A stretch of 23,040 nt of DNA from JBBRFH01 sp038224615 (GTDB lineage Bacteria > Planctomycetota > Phycisphaerae > Tepidisphaerales > Tepidisphaeraceae): positions 1 through 23,040 of the forward strand of contig JBBRFH010000012.1 in NCBI GenBank assembly GCA_038224615.1, given 5' to 3'. The notes under the pieces were generated by a model. That model was given only the letters and a program-made list of their open reading frames with translations. It ran no database searches and was not told the DNA's origin. The translations under genes and the position numbers were made by a program. Shown here piece by piece: positions 16,061 through 22,020 of the stretch; within the stretch, counting starts at the first letter, position 1, and every line of letters begins with the position of its first letter.

Positions 16061-16397
16061 AACCGCGAAGGCGCGAAGGACGCGAAGAAAAGAAGAGCGT
16101 AAAAAATAACAAATAGAGCCACACATTCCCCAGAGTCCTCTGAATAACCTGATTATCTCCAGAATGTCATGCTGAGGTACGTCGAAGCATCTACTCGACT
16201 ACGTGATTTGCGGGCCTTTTTGCGGGCCGACAAGATCCTTCGGAGTACCGTAGGATGACAACTTGCGCAACAGCCGGGGTTATTCAGAGGGTTCCACAGA
16301 TAACCACAGACCAATTTCATCTGTGCGCATCGGTGTAATCTGTGGCTCTATTTTTTCTTCTTCGCGTTTTCTTCGCGCCCTTCGCGCCTTCGCGGTT
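16061..16397. repeat. Nested inverted-repeat element between convergent genes
   Basis: The intergenic stretch 16024-16402 is almost filled by arms that pair in nested order. Outer arms: 16061-16122 (AACCGCGAAGGCGCGAAGG...AATAGAGCCACA) with 16341-16397, imperfect over about 57 bp. Next: CCTCTGAATAACC (16137-16149) with GGTTATTCAGAGG (16278-16290), perfect 13 bp. Innermost: 16165-16192 with 16233-16260, a degraded copy of the TGTCATCCTGAG-type ends found at 14870. CCACAGAT and ATCTGTGG near 16294 and 16337 form a further pair on the right side. The CGCGAAGG array is also seen in part at 21466-21550. This looks like successive insertions of short repeats into one another. It may also terminate both convergent transcripts. 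Confidence 0.75.
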
Positions 16398-16402
16398 GCT
16401 CT

Positions 16403-17569
16403 TCAGACCGCCGCTTTTTCGGGGGCGGGGCGGGTGACGTGGACTTCGGTCTCGTGGTGATCGTGGTGATCGCCGCCGATGCTGCGGATGATCGGGGCCC
16501 AGGCGTCGGACATCGTCGGCAGGCCGGCCTGGTGATTTTCGTCCGGCAGGCTCACCTTGATCGTGCGCTTCGAGCTGTAGATTCGGCGGCGGGCGAGATA
16601 GAGCATCTCTTCGCTGATCTTGCGGTGCCGGCCCATCATGTCGGCCAGCAGCGCGACGGCACCGATCAGGAACGACAGCATCAGCAGCACGCCGCTAATG
16701 GTGATCAGGCTCGTGAAAGGCGAGGTCTTGTGGACCGAGCCGATGATCTCGCCTTTGAGGTTGCGCACGAGGTCGGTGTTGAAAATCCACCATCCGAACA
16801 CGAACCCGCCGGTCAGCACGCTCATCAACAGCAGGATCCCCGCGATCCCGCCGAAGAACTTCAGCGGCTGGATGTCGCGCATCGCGCGGAGGATGATCGG
16901 CAGCGAGTTGGTGGCGTACTTGATGATCGACGAAGCGACGCGCGATTTGCCGTGCTCGCGCACACCGCGCACCTTCAGCGGCACTTCCGCGATGCGGACG
17001 CCCTTGCTGAACAGGTCGATGAAGCATTCCTGCGTGTACGTGTAGCGCCCGAACAGCGTCATGCGGTACATCGCCTCGCGATTAAACGCGCGGAAGCCGC
17101 AGGAGACGTCGGAGAAATCCGTCCCGCCGCACACCCAGTTGATGATGCGGGTGACGGCCTGGTTGCCCCAGAACTTCACGCCGGGCATGGTCGGGCGCAG
17201 CGCCGGGTCTTTGAAGCGAGAGCAGGTGACGAAATCGGCCTCGTCGTTGAGAATCGGCTGGATGAGCTTGCGGATGTCGCCGGCGTTAAATTGGCCGTCG
17301 CCGTCGATGTTGACGATGATGTCGGCCCCGCGGCGCATGGCCCGCTCGAACCCGGTGCGGAAAACGCGCCCCAGCCCCGGCCGGCCGTGAATGTCGATGA
17401 CAATCGCCCCCGCTTCTTCGGCGAGTTCGGCGGTCTTGTCCGTCGAGCCATCGTTGCAGACGATCACCTCGACATCGTTGATCCCCGCGATGTCCCGCGG
17501 GACCGCACGGATGACGTCGGCAATGGTTTTTTCCTCGTTCAGCGCGGGGATGGTGACAACAAGCTTCAT
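16403..17569 (-). CDS. Glycosyltransferase family 2, polyprenyl-phosphate sugar synthase-like (DPM1 type)
   Basis: This 388-residue protein starts at ATG 17569, preceded by a strong GGAGGT site. The GT-A domain begins VVTIPALNEEKTIADVI (4-20) with CNDGSTDKT (38-46) and the metal-binding DGDGQF (89-94), all as in dolichyl-phosphate-mannose synthase-like enzymes. Two hydrophobic hairpin segments follow at about 240-265 and 290-320, then a basic C-terminal region of about 65 residues with a His/Asp-rich stretch (GGDHHDHHETEVH) that could bind metal. Such enzymes load a sugar from a nucleotide donor onto polyprenyl phosphate, giving the donor used by GT-C transferases, two of which are encoded upstream. 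The sugar is not predictable. It converges on the flippase-like gene. Confidence 0.87.
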   Translation of the reverse strand: MKLVVTIPALNEEKTIADVIRAVPRDIAGINDVEVIVCNDGSTDKTAELAEEAGAIVIDIHGRPGLGRVFRTGFERAMRRGADIIVNIDGDGQFNAGDIRKLIQPILNDEADFVTCSRFKDPALRPTMPGVKFWGNQAVTRIINWVCGGTDFSDVSCGFRAFNREAMYRMTLFGRYTYTQECFIDLFSKGVRIAEVPLKVRGVREHGKSRVASSIIKYATNSLPIILRAMRDIQPLKFFGGIAGILLLMSVLTGGFVFGWWIFNTDLVRNLKGEIIGSVHKTSPFTSLITISGVLLMLSFLIGAVALLADMMGRHRKISEEMLYLARRRIYSSKRTIKVSLPDENHQAGLPTMSDAWAPIIRSIGGDHHDHHETEVHVTRPAPEKAAV

Positions 17570-17809
17570 AGGTTCCACCTCCCCGAACACAGACCGAAAT
17601 ACCGGATTGGTAGTGTGCATGATGTTAGCGATTTGCGGGTTTCCCTACAACAGAGGACAATGACGGTGCCGTACCCCCCGCGGTTACACCAAAAACGCCC
17701 ATGAAGCCGCGCAGCGTGCCCCGCGCTCACAGAAGCGCTGGGCAAACCCACCGGTTTCATGGGGTTGTAGCAACCCATGCGACAAATCGTCGGCGATGAC
17801 CTGGCGCGG
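17570..17809 (-). other. Leader/spacer between two minus-strand genes
   Basis: This 240-bp gap precedes the GT2 gene. It holds a hairpin GGGTTG-TAG-CAACCC (about 17762-17776) just past the stop codon of the upstream gene and an imperfect pair around AGCGCTTCTGTGAGCGC (minus strand, near 17730). A weak promoter, TTGTAG-17 bp-TAACAT, can be drawn on the minus strand about 60 nt before the ATG. I see no riboswitch that I can name and no open frame with coding character. Confidence 0.3.
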
Positions 17810-18637
17810 TTATTCCGTCTTGGCGGTGCGTCCGCGGAGCATCTGGATGTAAGTGCCGTACACGCCCCGGATCGGTTCGACTTGCCGGCTCAGATTGCCG
17901 TCCGGGGTGAGCGTGATGGTGTAGAGCTGGTCCGGCTCGAACGGCCCCCATACGCCTTTGCCCACCGCGACCTTCACGCCGACTTTCTGGCGAAGATTCT
18001 CATCGGCTTCGAGCTGCCAGAACTGCTGCCAAAGCCCGGTCTCGAACTGTGTGATCGACGCATCGGCGGACTGGTAGAACGCCGGCACCTTGCCGGGCGT
18101 GTCGATGCGCTCGGCGCTGGCGGGGGTCTGCTGGTCGCCGAAGATTTTCGTGAACAGCGCGATCGCGTGCCCCTTCAGCGGGTCGCCGGCCATCACGAAG
18201 TCCTTCTGGAACTCAATGACCATCGCCTCGACGTGGGCGGTCGTCCCGTGAATCACGAACTCGCGTGGCGGCATCGCCTTGCCGGCACGGTCGTACTCCA
18301 CGAGCAGCAGCGTCGTCAGCGTCTGGTCCCCCTGCTTCTTCTGGTCGGTCACGATCAGGTCGGCGACGCGCTTATCGGTCGTCAGCCGGGTAACCACCTG
18401 CTCGAGCTTCTGCTTCTGTTGCTCCAGTTCGACGATTCTTCGCTGCTCGGCAGTCGCCGAGTGCCAATACGCGACGATGGCGCCCGCAATGACAACGAGC
18501 GCGCAGACGACGGAGCCTCGGATGAGAGCGCGGTACACCAAGAGCGAACATCGACCGGAGACGCGCCAAAACTTCACGCGCGTTCCACGCCAACCCCTGC
18601 GGAGTCGGCGTGGGAGCGCAAAAATCCGCTTCAACAT
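17810..18637 (-). CDS. Single-pass membrane coiled-coil protein of unknown function
   Basis: This is a 275-residue protein. The N-terminus is strongly basic (1-40, many Arg), followed by one membrane helix at about 42-58 (SVVCALVVIAGAIVAYW), then a heptad-like segment 62-88 (VELEQQKQKLEQVVTRL). The remaining 185 residues form a soluble domain with alternating hydrophobic strands, including TLLLVEYDRAG, FVIHGTTAHVEAMVI and ALFTKIFGDQQTP. By the positive-inside rule the C-terminal domain is outside the cytoplasm. The opposite strand is also open (17777-18868), but its translation lacks such structure. I do not recognise the family. The start at ATG 18637 has no Shine-Dalgarno site. It follows the LEPR-x-LL gene on the same strand, 137 nt downstream of that gene's stop codon, with a repeat between them. 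Confidence 0.72.
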   Translation of the reverse strand: MLKRIFALPRRLRRGWRGTRVKFWRVSGRCSLLVYRALIRGSVVCALVVIAGAIVAYWHSATAEQRRIVELEQQKQKLEQVVTRLTTDKRVADLIVTDQKKQGDQTLTTLLLVEYDRAGKAMPPREFVIHGTTAHVEAMVIEFQKDFVMAGDPLKGHAIALFTKIFGDQQTPASAERIDTPGKVPAFYQSADASITQFETGLWQQFWQLEADENLRQKVGVKVAVGKGVWGPFEPDQLYTITLTPDGNLSRQVEPIRGVYGTYIQMLRGRTAKTE

Positions 18638-18672
18638 GGAACGGCGTTCGATAGCCGACCGAAAAAAAGGAG

Positions 18673-18741
18673 ATCCACGAATCTCCCCGAATTTGCACGA
18701 ATAAAAGCATCCATTCGTGAGATTCGTGAAGATTCGTGGAT
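18673..18741. repeat. Inverted repeat built from CACGAAT units
   Basis: The left arm 18673-18702 (ATCCACGAATCTCCCCGAAT...CACGAAT) and right arm 18713-18741 (ATTCGTGAGATTCGTGAAG...GTGGAT) pair imperfectly around a 10-nt loop. Each arm contains two or three CACGAAT/CCGAAT units about 11 bp apart. A sister copy lies at 21478-21538. It sits between the stop codon of the LEPR-x-LL gene and the start of the next minus-strand gene. It can form a long hairpin in RNA of either strand. Confidence 0.8.
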
Positions 18742-18774
18742 TCGTCTGCTTCTGCGGCGACGGAACGATCGAGG

Positions 18775-19653
18775 TCAGACCGTGCCGGTCGTGGTATCGG
18801 TCGTGGTGTCCAGCGCGTCGAGGTTGGCCTTGAGCGCTTCGCGATCGGTCTTGAGTTGCTCCTGTTGAGGCGCGATCACGGCCTTGTACGCGTCCAGATC
18901 AGCGATGAGCTTGGCTTTGGCGGCGGCGAACGCGGGGTCGGCATCGAAGAAGGCTTCGATCGCATCACGGGCGGCCGTCACCGGGGCGAGGTCGGTTTTA
19001 AGCTGCGTTTTCAGCGACCCAATCGCGGCTTGGAGCGCGGCCTTATCGGTATCGAGCTGCGCCTGGGCGGCGGTCTTCTCCGCGTCGGTCGTCGCTTCGC
19101 GCAAAGCCATGTGGTCGTCATGAATCGTCTTGGCGAACGGCGCGGCGGCGGCGCGGATGGCCTTGCGATCGGCACGGACGGTGTCCTTCACGCTGTCCAT
19201 CGCGGTTTTCAGATTCGTGCGGAGCGTCGCGAGTTCGGTCGAATCCTGCAACGCCGCGACGGCGGCGCGGAGCGCCTTGCGGTCGGCTCGCAGGACCGGA
19301 ATCCACTCTTCGTTGGTCGCGGCAATGGCGGACCGGTCAGCCTTGATGGCGGCGAGGTCGGCAACGATGGTCGGGTCGGTGGCATGCGCAGTGATCTGGT
19401 CGGCCAAGCCGCCTCGCGCTCCACCGTGACCGCCGCGCGGCCGATGGACTGGCGTGCCATCCCTCGGCGGAGCGTCGGTCGGGGCACCCGTCGGTGCTCC
19501 GGTCGTGGTCGTGCCCGTTGTGGTGCCGGCCACCGGAACATCGATCACCGGCGCCTCTGGCCCACCGCGCGGGTGGTGTGCGCCATGTGGCAAGACGTGA
19601 CCGGCCAATAGTTTACGCGGCTCGAGTGAGTCCATGAAAGGGGTTCCGAACAT
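18775..19653 (-). CDS. LEPR-x-LL secreted protein with helical repeats
   Basis: This is a 292-residue protein. I choose ATG 19653 (GGAG 8 nt upstream) because it places SLEPRKLLAG at residues 9-18, the N-terminal LEPR-x-LL signature found on many planctomycete surface or secreted proteins. Residues 44-61 are a Thr/Gly/Pro linker (TTTGTTTTGAPTGAP), then a His/Arg/Gly-rich stretch to 82. From about 95 on the protein is helical, with five imperfect units of the form xDRxALxA: KADRSAIAA (104-112), RADRKALRA (122-130), RADRKAIRA (160-168), DTDKAALQA (201-209) and KTDREALKA (268-276). It ends in another Thr-rich tail. There are no cysteines. Extracytoplasmic location is inferred and the function is unknown. 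Confidence 0.75.
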   Translation of the reverse strand: MFGTPFMDSLEPRKLLAGHVLPHGAHHPRGGPEAPVIDVPVAGTTTGTTTTGAPTGAPTDAPPRDGTPVHRPRGGHGGARGGLADQITAHATDPTIVADLAAIKADRSAIAATNEEWIPVLRADRKALRAAVAALQDSTELATLRTNLKTAMDSVKDTVRADRKAIRAAAAPFAKTIHDDHMALREATTDAEKTAAQAQLDTDKAALQAAIGSLKTQLKTDLAPVTAARDAIEAFFDADPAFAAAKAKLIADLDAYKAVIAPQQEQLKTDREALKANLDALDTTTDTTTGTV

Positions 19654-19737
19654 ACGTTGTCTCCGAATTGGGGTGAAATCGTTCCTGGCGCTCAAGAGCT
19701 GCGCTCCGTCCGCCACACGCACACATAACGTCGCTTC

Positions 19738-19767
19738 CGGCGGATCATTCCCGTGATTCTTCCGCCG
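19738..19767. promoter_or_regulatory. Interrupted palindrome upstream of the LEPR-x-LL gene
   Basis: CGGCGG (19738-19743) pairs with CCGCCG (19762-19767), and inside these ATCA pairs with TGAT around TTCCCG. It lies about 85 nt upstream of ATG 19653 on the minus strand and within the 349-bp divergent gap to gltD. It could be an operator or an upstream terminator-like structure, but there is no T-tract. Confidence 0.3.
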
Positions 19768-19846
19768 ACCCATTAGTGCCGGACCGCGGGGCGCGGTTTA
19801 CAAAGAAAAAGAACCGGTCGGTGATCGTCGTTACAACGACATTCCC

Positions 19847-19899
19847 GCGTTCCCAGGAACGTCGGGTTATCGCGGCTTACAATTGCCGCGCGGGAACGC
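19847..19899 (+). promoter_or_regulatory. Nested GGAACG sites upstream of the gltD promoter
   Basis: CGTTCC-CA-GGAACG (19848-19861) is a 14-bp interrupted palindrome. GCGTTCCC (19847-19854) also pairs with GGGAACGC (19892-19899), enclosing GCGGC/GCCGC (about 19872-19889). Immediately upstream is another small palindrome, GTCGTT-AC-AACGAC (19827-19840). The group ends about 26 bp upstream of the candidate -35 box of gltD, a position suited to a nitrogen- or amino-acid-responsive regulator. No known consensus is matched. Confidence 0.4.
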
Positions 19900-19924
19900 A
19901 TGCGGCGGCGATTCGTCGTTTTCG

Positions 19925-19953
19925 TTCGCACGGCTCGTTTTTGTGTGTATTAT
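19925..19953 (+). promoter_or_regulatory. Candidate gltD promoter
   Basis: TTCGCA (19925-19930), a 17-bp spacer and TATTAT (19948-19953) match sigma-70-type boxes at 4/6 and 5/6. The predicted start near 19960 leaves a leader of about 43 nt that contains AGAAG before the ATG at 20003. Confidence 0.5.
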
Positions 19954-20002
19954 CCCCCGCCCGCATACCAACCGCCGCGGGATCGCGTTTTAGAAGCAAA
20001 TC

Positions 20003-21457
20003 ATGGGCAAACCCACCGGATTCAAAGAATTTCCCCGCGAGACCCCCAGAAAGCGCCCAGTCGAGCTGCGCGTTCTGGACTGGAACGAGATTTATCTCGA
20101 GCTGCCTGAGGACAAGCTCAGGAAGCAAGGCGCCCGCTGCATGGACTGCGGGGTTCCTTTCTGCAACAGCGGCTGTCCGCTGGGAAACCTCATCCCCGAC
20201 TGGAACGACCTCGTCTACCGCGGCCGCTGGCGCGAGGCGATCGAAGCCCTCTCCAAGACCAACAACTTCCCCGAATGGACCGGCCGAATCTGTCCGGCCC
20301 CGTGTGAAGAGGCGTGCGTGCTGTCGATCAATGACAAGCCCGTCACCATCAAGACCATCGAGCAGGCGATCAGCGACCGCGCGTGGAAGGAAGGCTGGAT
20401 CAAGCCTTACACCCCCACCCAGCGGACCGGCAAGAAGGTCGCGGTCATCGGCTCCGGTCCCGCGGGCCTCGCCGCCGCCGAGCAGTTGAACAAGGCCGGC
20501 CACAGCGTCACTGTCTACGAACGCGCCGAGCGACCGGGCGGATTGCTGTTGTACGGCATCCCTGACTTCAAGATGGACAAGCGTACCGTTCATCGCCGCA
20601 TCGCCTACATGGAGGCCTGCGGCATCCTGTTCATCTGCAACGCCGACGTCGGCACGACGATCGCCGCGCAAGACCTCCGCAACCAGTTCGACGCGATCAT
20701 CCTCGCCACCGGTGCCACCAAGGCCCGCGATTTGCCGATTCCCAACCGCGATCTGGACGGCATTCACCTGGCGATGAACTACCTGCCGCTGCCGACGCAG
20801 AAGAACCTCGGCGACGAGATCTTTGAACATCATCACATCGACGCGGCGAGCAAAGATGTCGTCATCATCGGCGCCGGCGACACCGCCGCCGACTGCCTCG
20901 GGACGGCGCACCGGCAGAAGGCCCGGAGCGTCACGCAGCTCAACATCTACCCCAAGCCTCCTGACGAGCGCGACGAGAACACCGCACCGTGGCCGTACTG
21001 GCCCAACGTCTTCCGCTCCAGCCCCGCCCACGAGGAAGGCGGCGTCCGCGAGTGGTCGGTTCTCACCAAGTCTTTCCAGGGTGAGAGCGGCAAGCTGACC
21101 AAGATCCTCTGTGCCCGCCAGGAAGTCGCGGAGTATCGCGGGACCAAGGCGATCATGCGCGAGATCCCCGACAGCGATTTCGAGATCCCCTGCGACCTGT
21201 GCCTGATCGCCATCGGTTTCAGCGGACCGGAAGCGGGCGGCATCGTCGACCAGTTCGGCCTCGAACTCGACACCCGCGGCGGCCTCGTCGTCGACGACAA
21301 CTACCAGACCCGCGTCCCCGGCGTGTACGCAACGGGCGATTGCCGGCGCGGCCAAAGCCTTGTCGTCTGGGCGATCAGCGAAGGCCGCTGCGCCGCCGCC
21401 GGCGTCGACGAGTTTCTCATCGGCCGCACCGATCTGCCCAAGCTCAAACTCTTCTGA
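20003..21457 (+). CDS. gltD: Glutamate synthase small (beta) subunit, NADPH-dependent
   Basis: This 484-residue Fe-S/FAD oxidoreductase passes NADPH electrons to the large subunit GltB for glutamate synthesis from glutamine and 2-oxoglutarate. The N-terminal Cys clusters are CMDCGVPFCNSGCPLGN (46-62) and CPAPCEEAC (97-105). The FAD site is VAVIGSGPAGLAAAE (146-160), the NADPH site VVIIGAGDTAADCLGTAHRQ (about 287-306), and the C-terminal FAD motif VYATGDCRRGQSLVV. Length matches the family, and residues 1-20 (GKPTGFKEFPRETP) are typical of GltD rather than of related dehydrogenase subunits. No gltB is adjacent on either side in this window, which is unusual because the two are often neighbours. 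A stand-alone homologue with another partner cannot be excluded. Confidence 0.92.
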   Translation: MGKPTGFKEFPRETPRKRPVELRVLDWNEIYLELPEDKLRKQGARCMDCGVPFCNSGCPLGNLIPDWNDLVYRGRWREAIEALSKTNNFPEWTGRICPAPCEEACVLSINDKPVTIKTIEQAISDRAWKEGWIKPYTPTQRTGKKVAVIGSGPAGLAAAEQLNKAGHSVTVYERAERPGGLLLYGIPDFKMDKRTVHRRIAYMEACGILFICNADVGTTIAAQDLRNQFDAIILATGATKARDLPIPNRDLDGIHLAMNYLPLPTQKNLGDEIFEHHHIDAASKDVVIIGAGDTAADCLGTAHRQKARSVTQLNIYPKPPDERDENTAPWPYWPNVFRSSPAHEEGGVREWSVLTKSFQGESGKLTKILCARQEVAEYRGTKAIMREIPDSDFEIPCDLCLIAIGFSGPEAGGIVDQFGLELDTRGGLVVDDNYQTRVPGVYATGDCRRGQSLVVWAISEGRCAAAGVDEFLIGRTDLPKLKLF

Positions 21458-21465
21458 AGCCTCAA

Positions 21466-21550
21466 CGCGAAGAGAAACCACGAATCTTCACGAATCGCAC
21501 GAATCAAATTCTTTCCATTCGTGTGATTCGTGGATTCGGTCTTCTTCGCG
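21466..21550. repeat. Composite inverted repeat (CGCGAAG and CACGAAT arms) after gltD
   Basis: CGCGAAGAG (21466-21474) pairs with CTTCTTCGCG (21541-21550). Inside it, 21478-21504 (CCACGAATCTTCACGAATCG plus CACGAAT) pairs with 21517-21538 (ATTCGTGTGATTCGTGGATT). Further CTTCGCG units continue to about 21580. It starts 9 nt after the gltD stop codon. The inner part is the same family as 18673-18741 and the outer CGCGAAG part the same as the ends of 16061-16397, so the two modules recombine or insert next to each other. Confidence 0.8.
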
Positions 21551-21857
21551 TTCGCCTTCGCGCTCATCGCATCTTCGCGGCTGATATTGGATCCCCTGGG
21601 GCGATTTCGCGCAGGGAAAGTCTCGATTGAGCGCTCCTGCGCGGCGGTCATAATGGTCCGATAACCACATGGTTTAATTCGGTCCGGGTCCAATTGCAGT
21701 TTGGATGCGTCGGAAACCGATGAGGGATGCAGTTCGTCGAAGCGGCGGCCCAAGGATGCGGGCAGGCCTGTCTGGCGTGGAACGCCGGTCGCTTCGCACG
21801 TTCGAAAAGACCGGGGCGTAGCCCCGAGGTCAAGTCGTAGCGAACGGAGTTCGTCCC
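21551..21857. other. Intergenic stretch upstream of the small ORF, with one hairpin
   Basis: I see no convincing gene here. GACC-GGGGC (21809-21817), a GTA loop and GCCCC-GA-GGTC (21821-21831) form a strong hairpin with a 2-nt bulge, and GAAC-GGA-GTTC follows at 21842-21852. Two opposite open frames overlap the area but look Arg/His/Pro-rich without structure. It may contain an untranslated RNA or the remnant of a repeat. Confidence 0.35.
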
Positions 21858-21959
21858 ATGCAAGTCCGCCCTGCAGATCTATTGTCGTCCGCGCTGGAGA
21901 TCACCATGTTCCTGGCCGCCGCCGCGATTCTGGTGATCGGCGTGGCCGCGGTACGTTAA
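21858..21959 (+). CDS. Possible 33-residue single-TM peptide
   Basis: ATG 21858 to TAA 21957-21959 encodes 33 residues: a polar start (MQVRPADLLSSALEIT) then a clean membrane helix (FLAAAAILVIGVAAV) ending in Arg. GGAG stands 9 nt upstream of the ATG, although it is also part of the small GAAC-GGA-GTTC palindrome. It lies 61 nt before pstB on the same strand. The hydrophobic composition and the ribosome-binding site argue for a real small protein, but GC-rich DNA easily yields Ala/Val-rich frames. No family is recognised. Confidence 0.4.
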   Translation: MQVRPADLLSSALEITMFLAAAAILVIGVAAVR

Positions 21960-21982
21960 GATTACATAAATACCTTGCCGGT

Positions 21983-21994
21983 GCCGGATCCGGC
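21983..21994. promoter_or_regulatory. 12-bp palindrome upstream of pstB
   Basis: GCCGGATCCGGC is a perfect palindrome, flanked at a distance by TACC (21971) and GGTA (21995). It is preceded by an AT-rich run (TTAAGATTACATAAATACC) that could include a -10 region. It lies 26 bp before the pstB ATG. No Pho-box-like repeat is evident. Confidence 0.3.
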
Positions 21995-22020
21995 GGTACG
22001 CTCGGGCGTAGCCTATTGGA

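Noticed and set aside
16439..17704. Plus-strand open frame of 421 codons opposite the GT2 gene
   Set aside because: The GT2 reading has all expected GT-A motifs. The opposing sequence is His/Asp/Arg-rich with no structure.
17570..17809. Possible riboswitch before the GT2 gene (GGGAAACCCGCAAA on the minus strand)
   Set aside because: The short string recalls parts of cyclic-di-GMP or cobalamin elements, but the conserved core and the remaining helices are absent.
17777..18868. Long plus-strand open frame of 363 codons opposite the 17810-18637 gene
   Set aside because: Its translation is rich in Arg, His, Leu and Val without motifs, while the minus-strand frame shows a clear membrane helix and coiled coil. 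It is a GC-rich shadow frame.
19877..21481. Minus-strand open frame of 534 codons opposite gltD
   Set aside because: gltD on the plus strand has all cofactor motifs intact. The opposing frame has none and begins inside a repeat.
18673..21538. The two CACGAAT repeats considered as a CRISPR array or as att sites of a mobile island
   Set aside because: There are only two copies 2.8 kb apart, each an inverted repeat rather than regularly spaced direct repeats. No cas, integrase or tRNA gene is near, and the genes between them are ordinary.
21551..21857. Possible non-coding RNA gene with the GGGGC-GTA-GCCCC hairpin
   Set aside because: A single hairpin without a promoter, T-tract or recognised family is insufficient; it is kept only as a described intergenic stretch.
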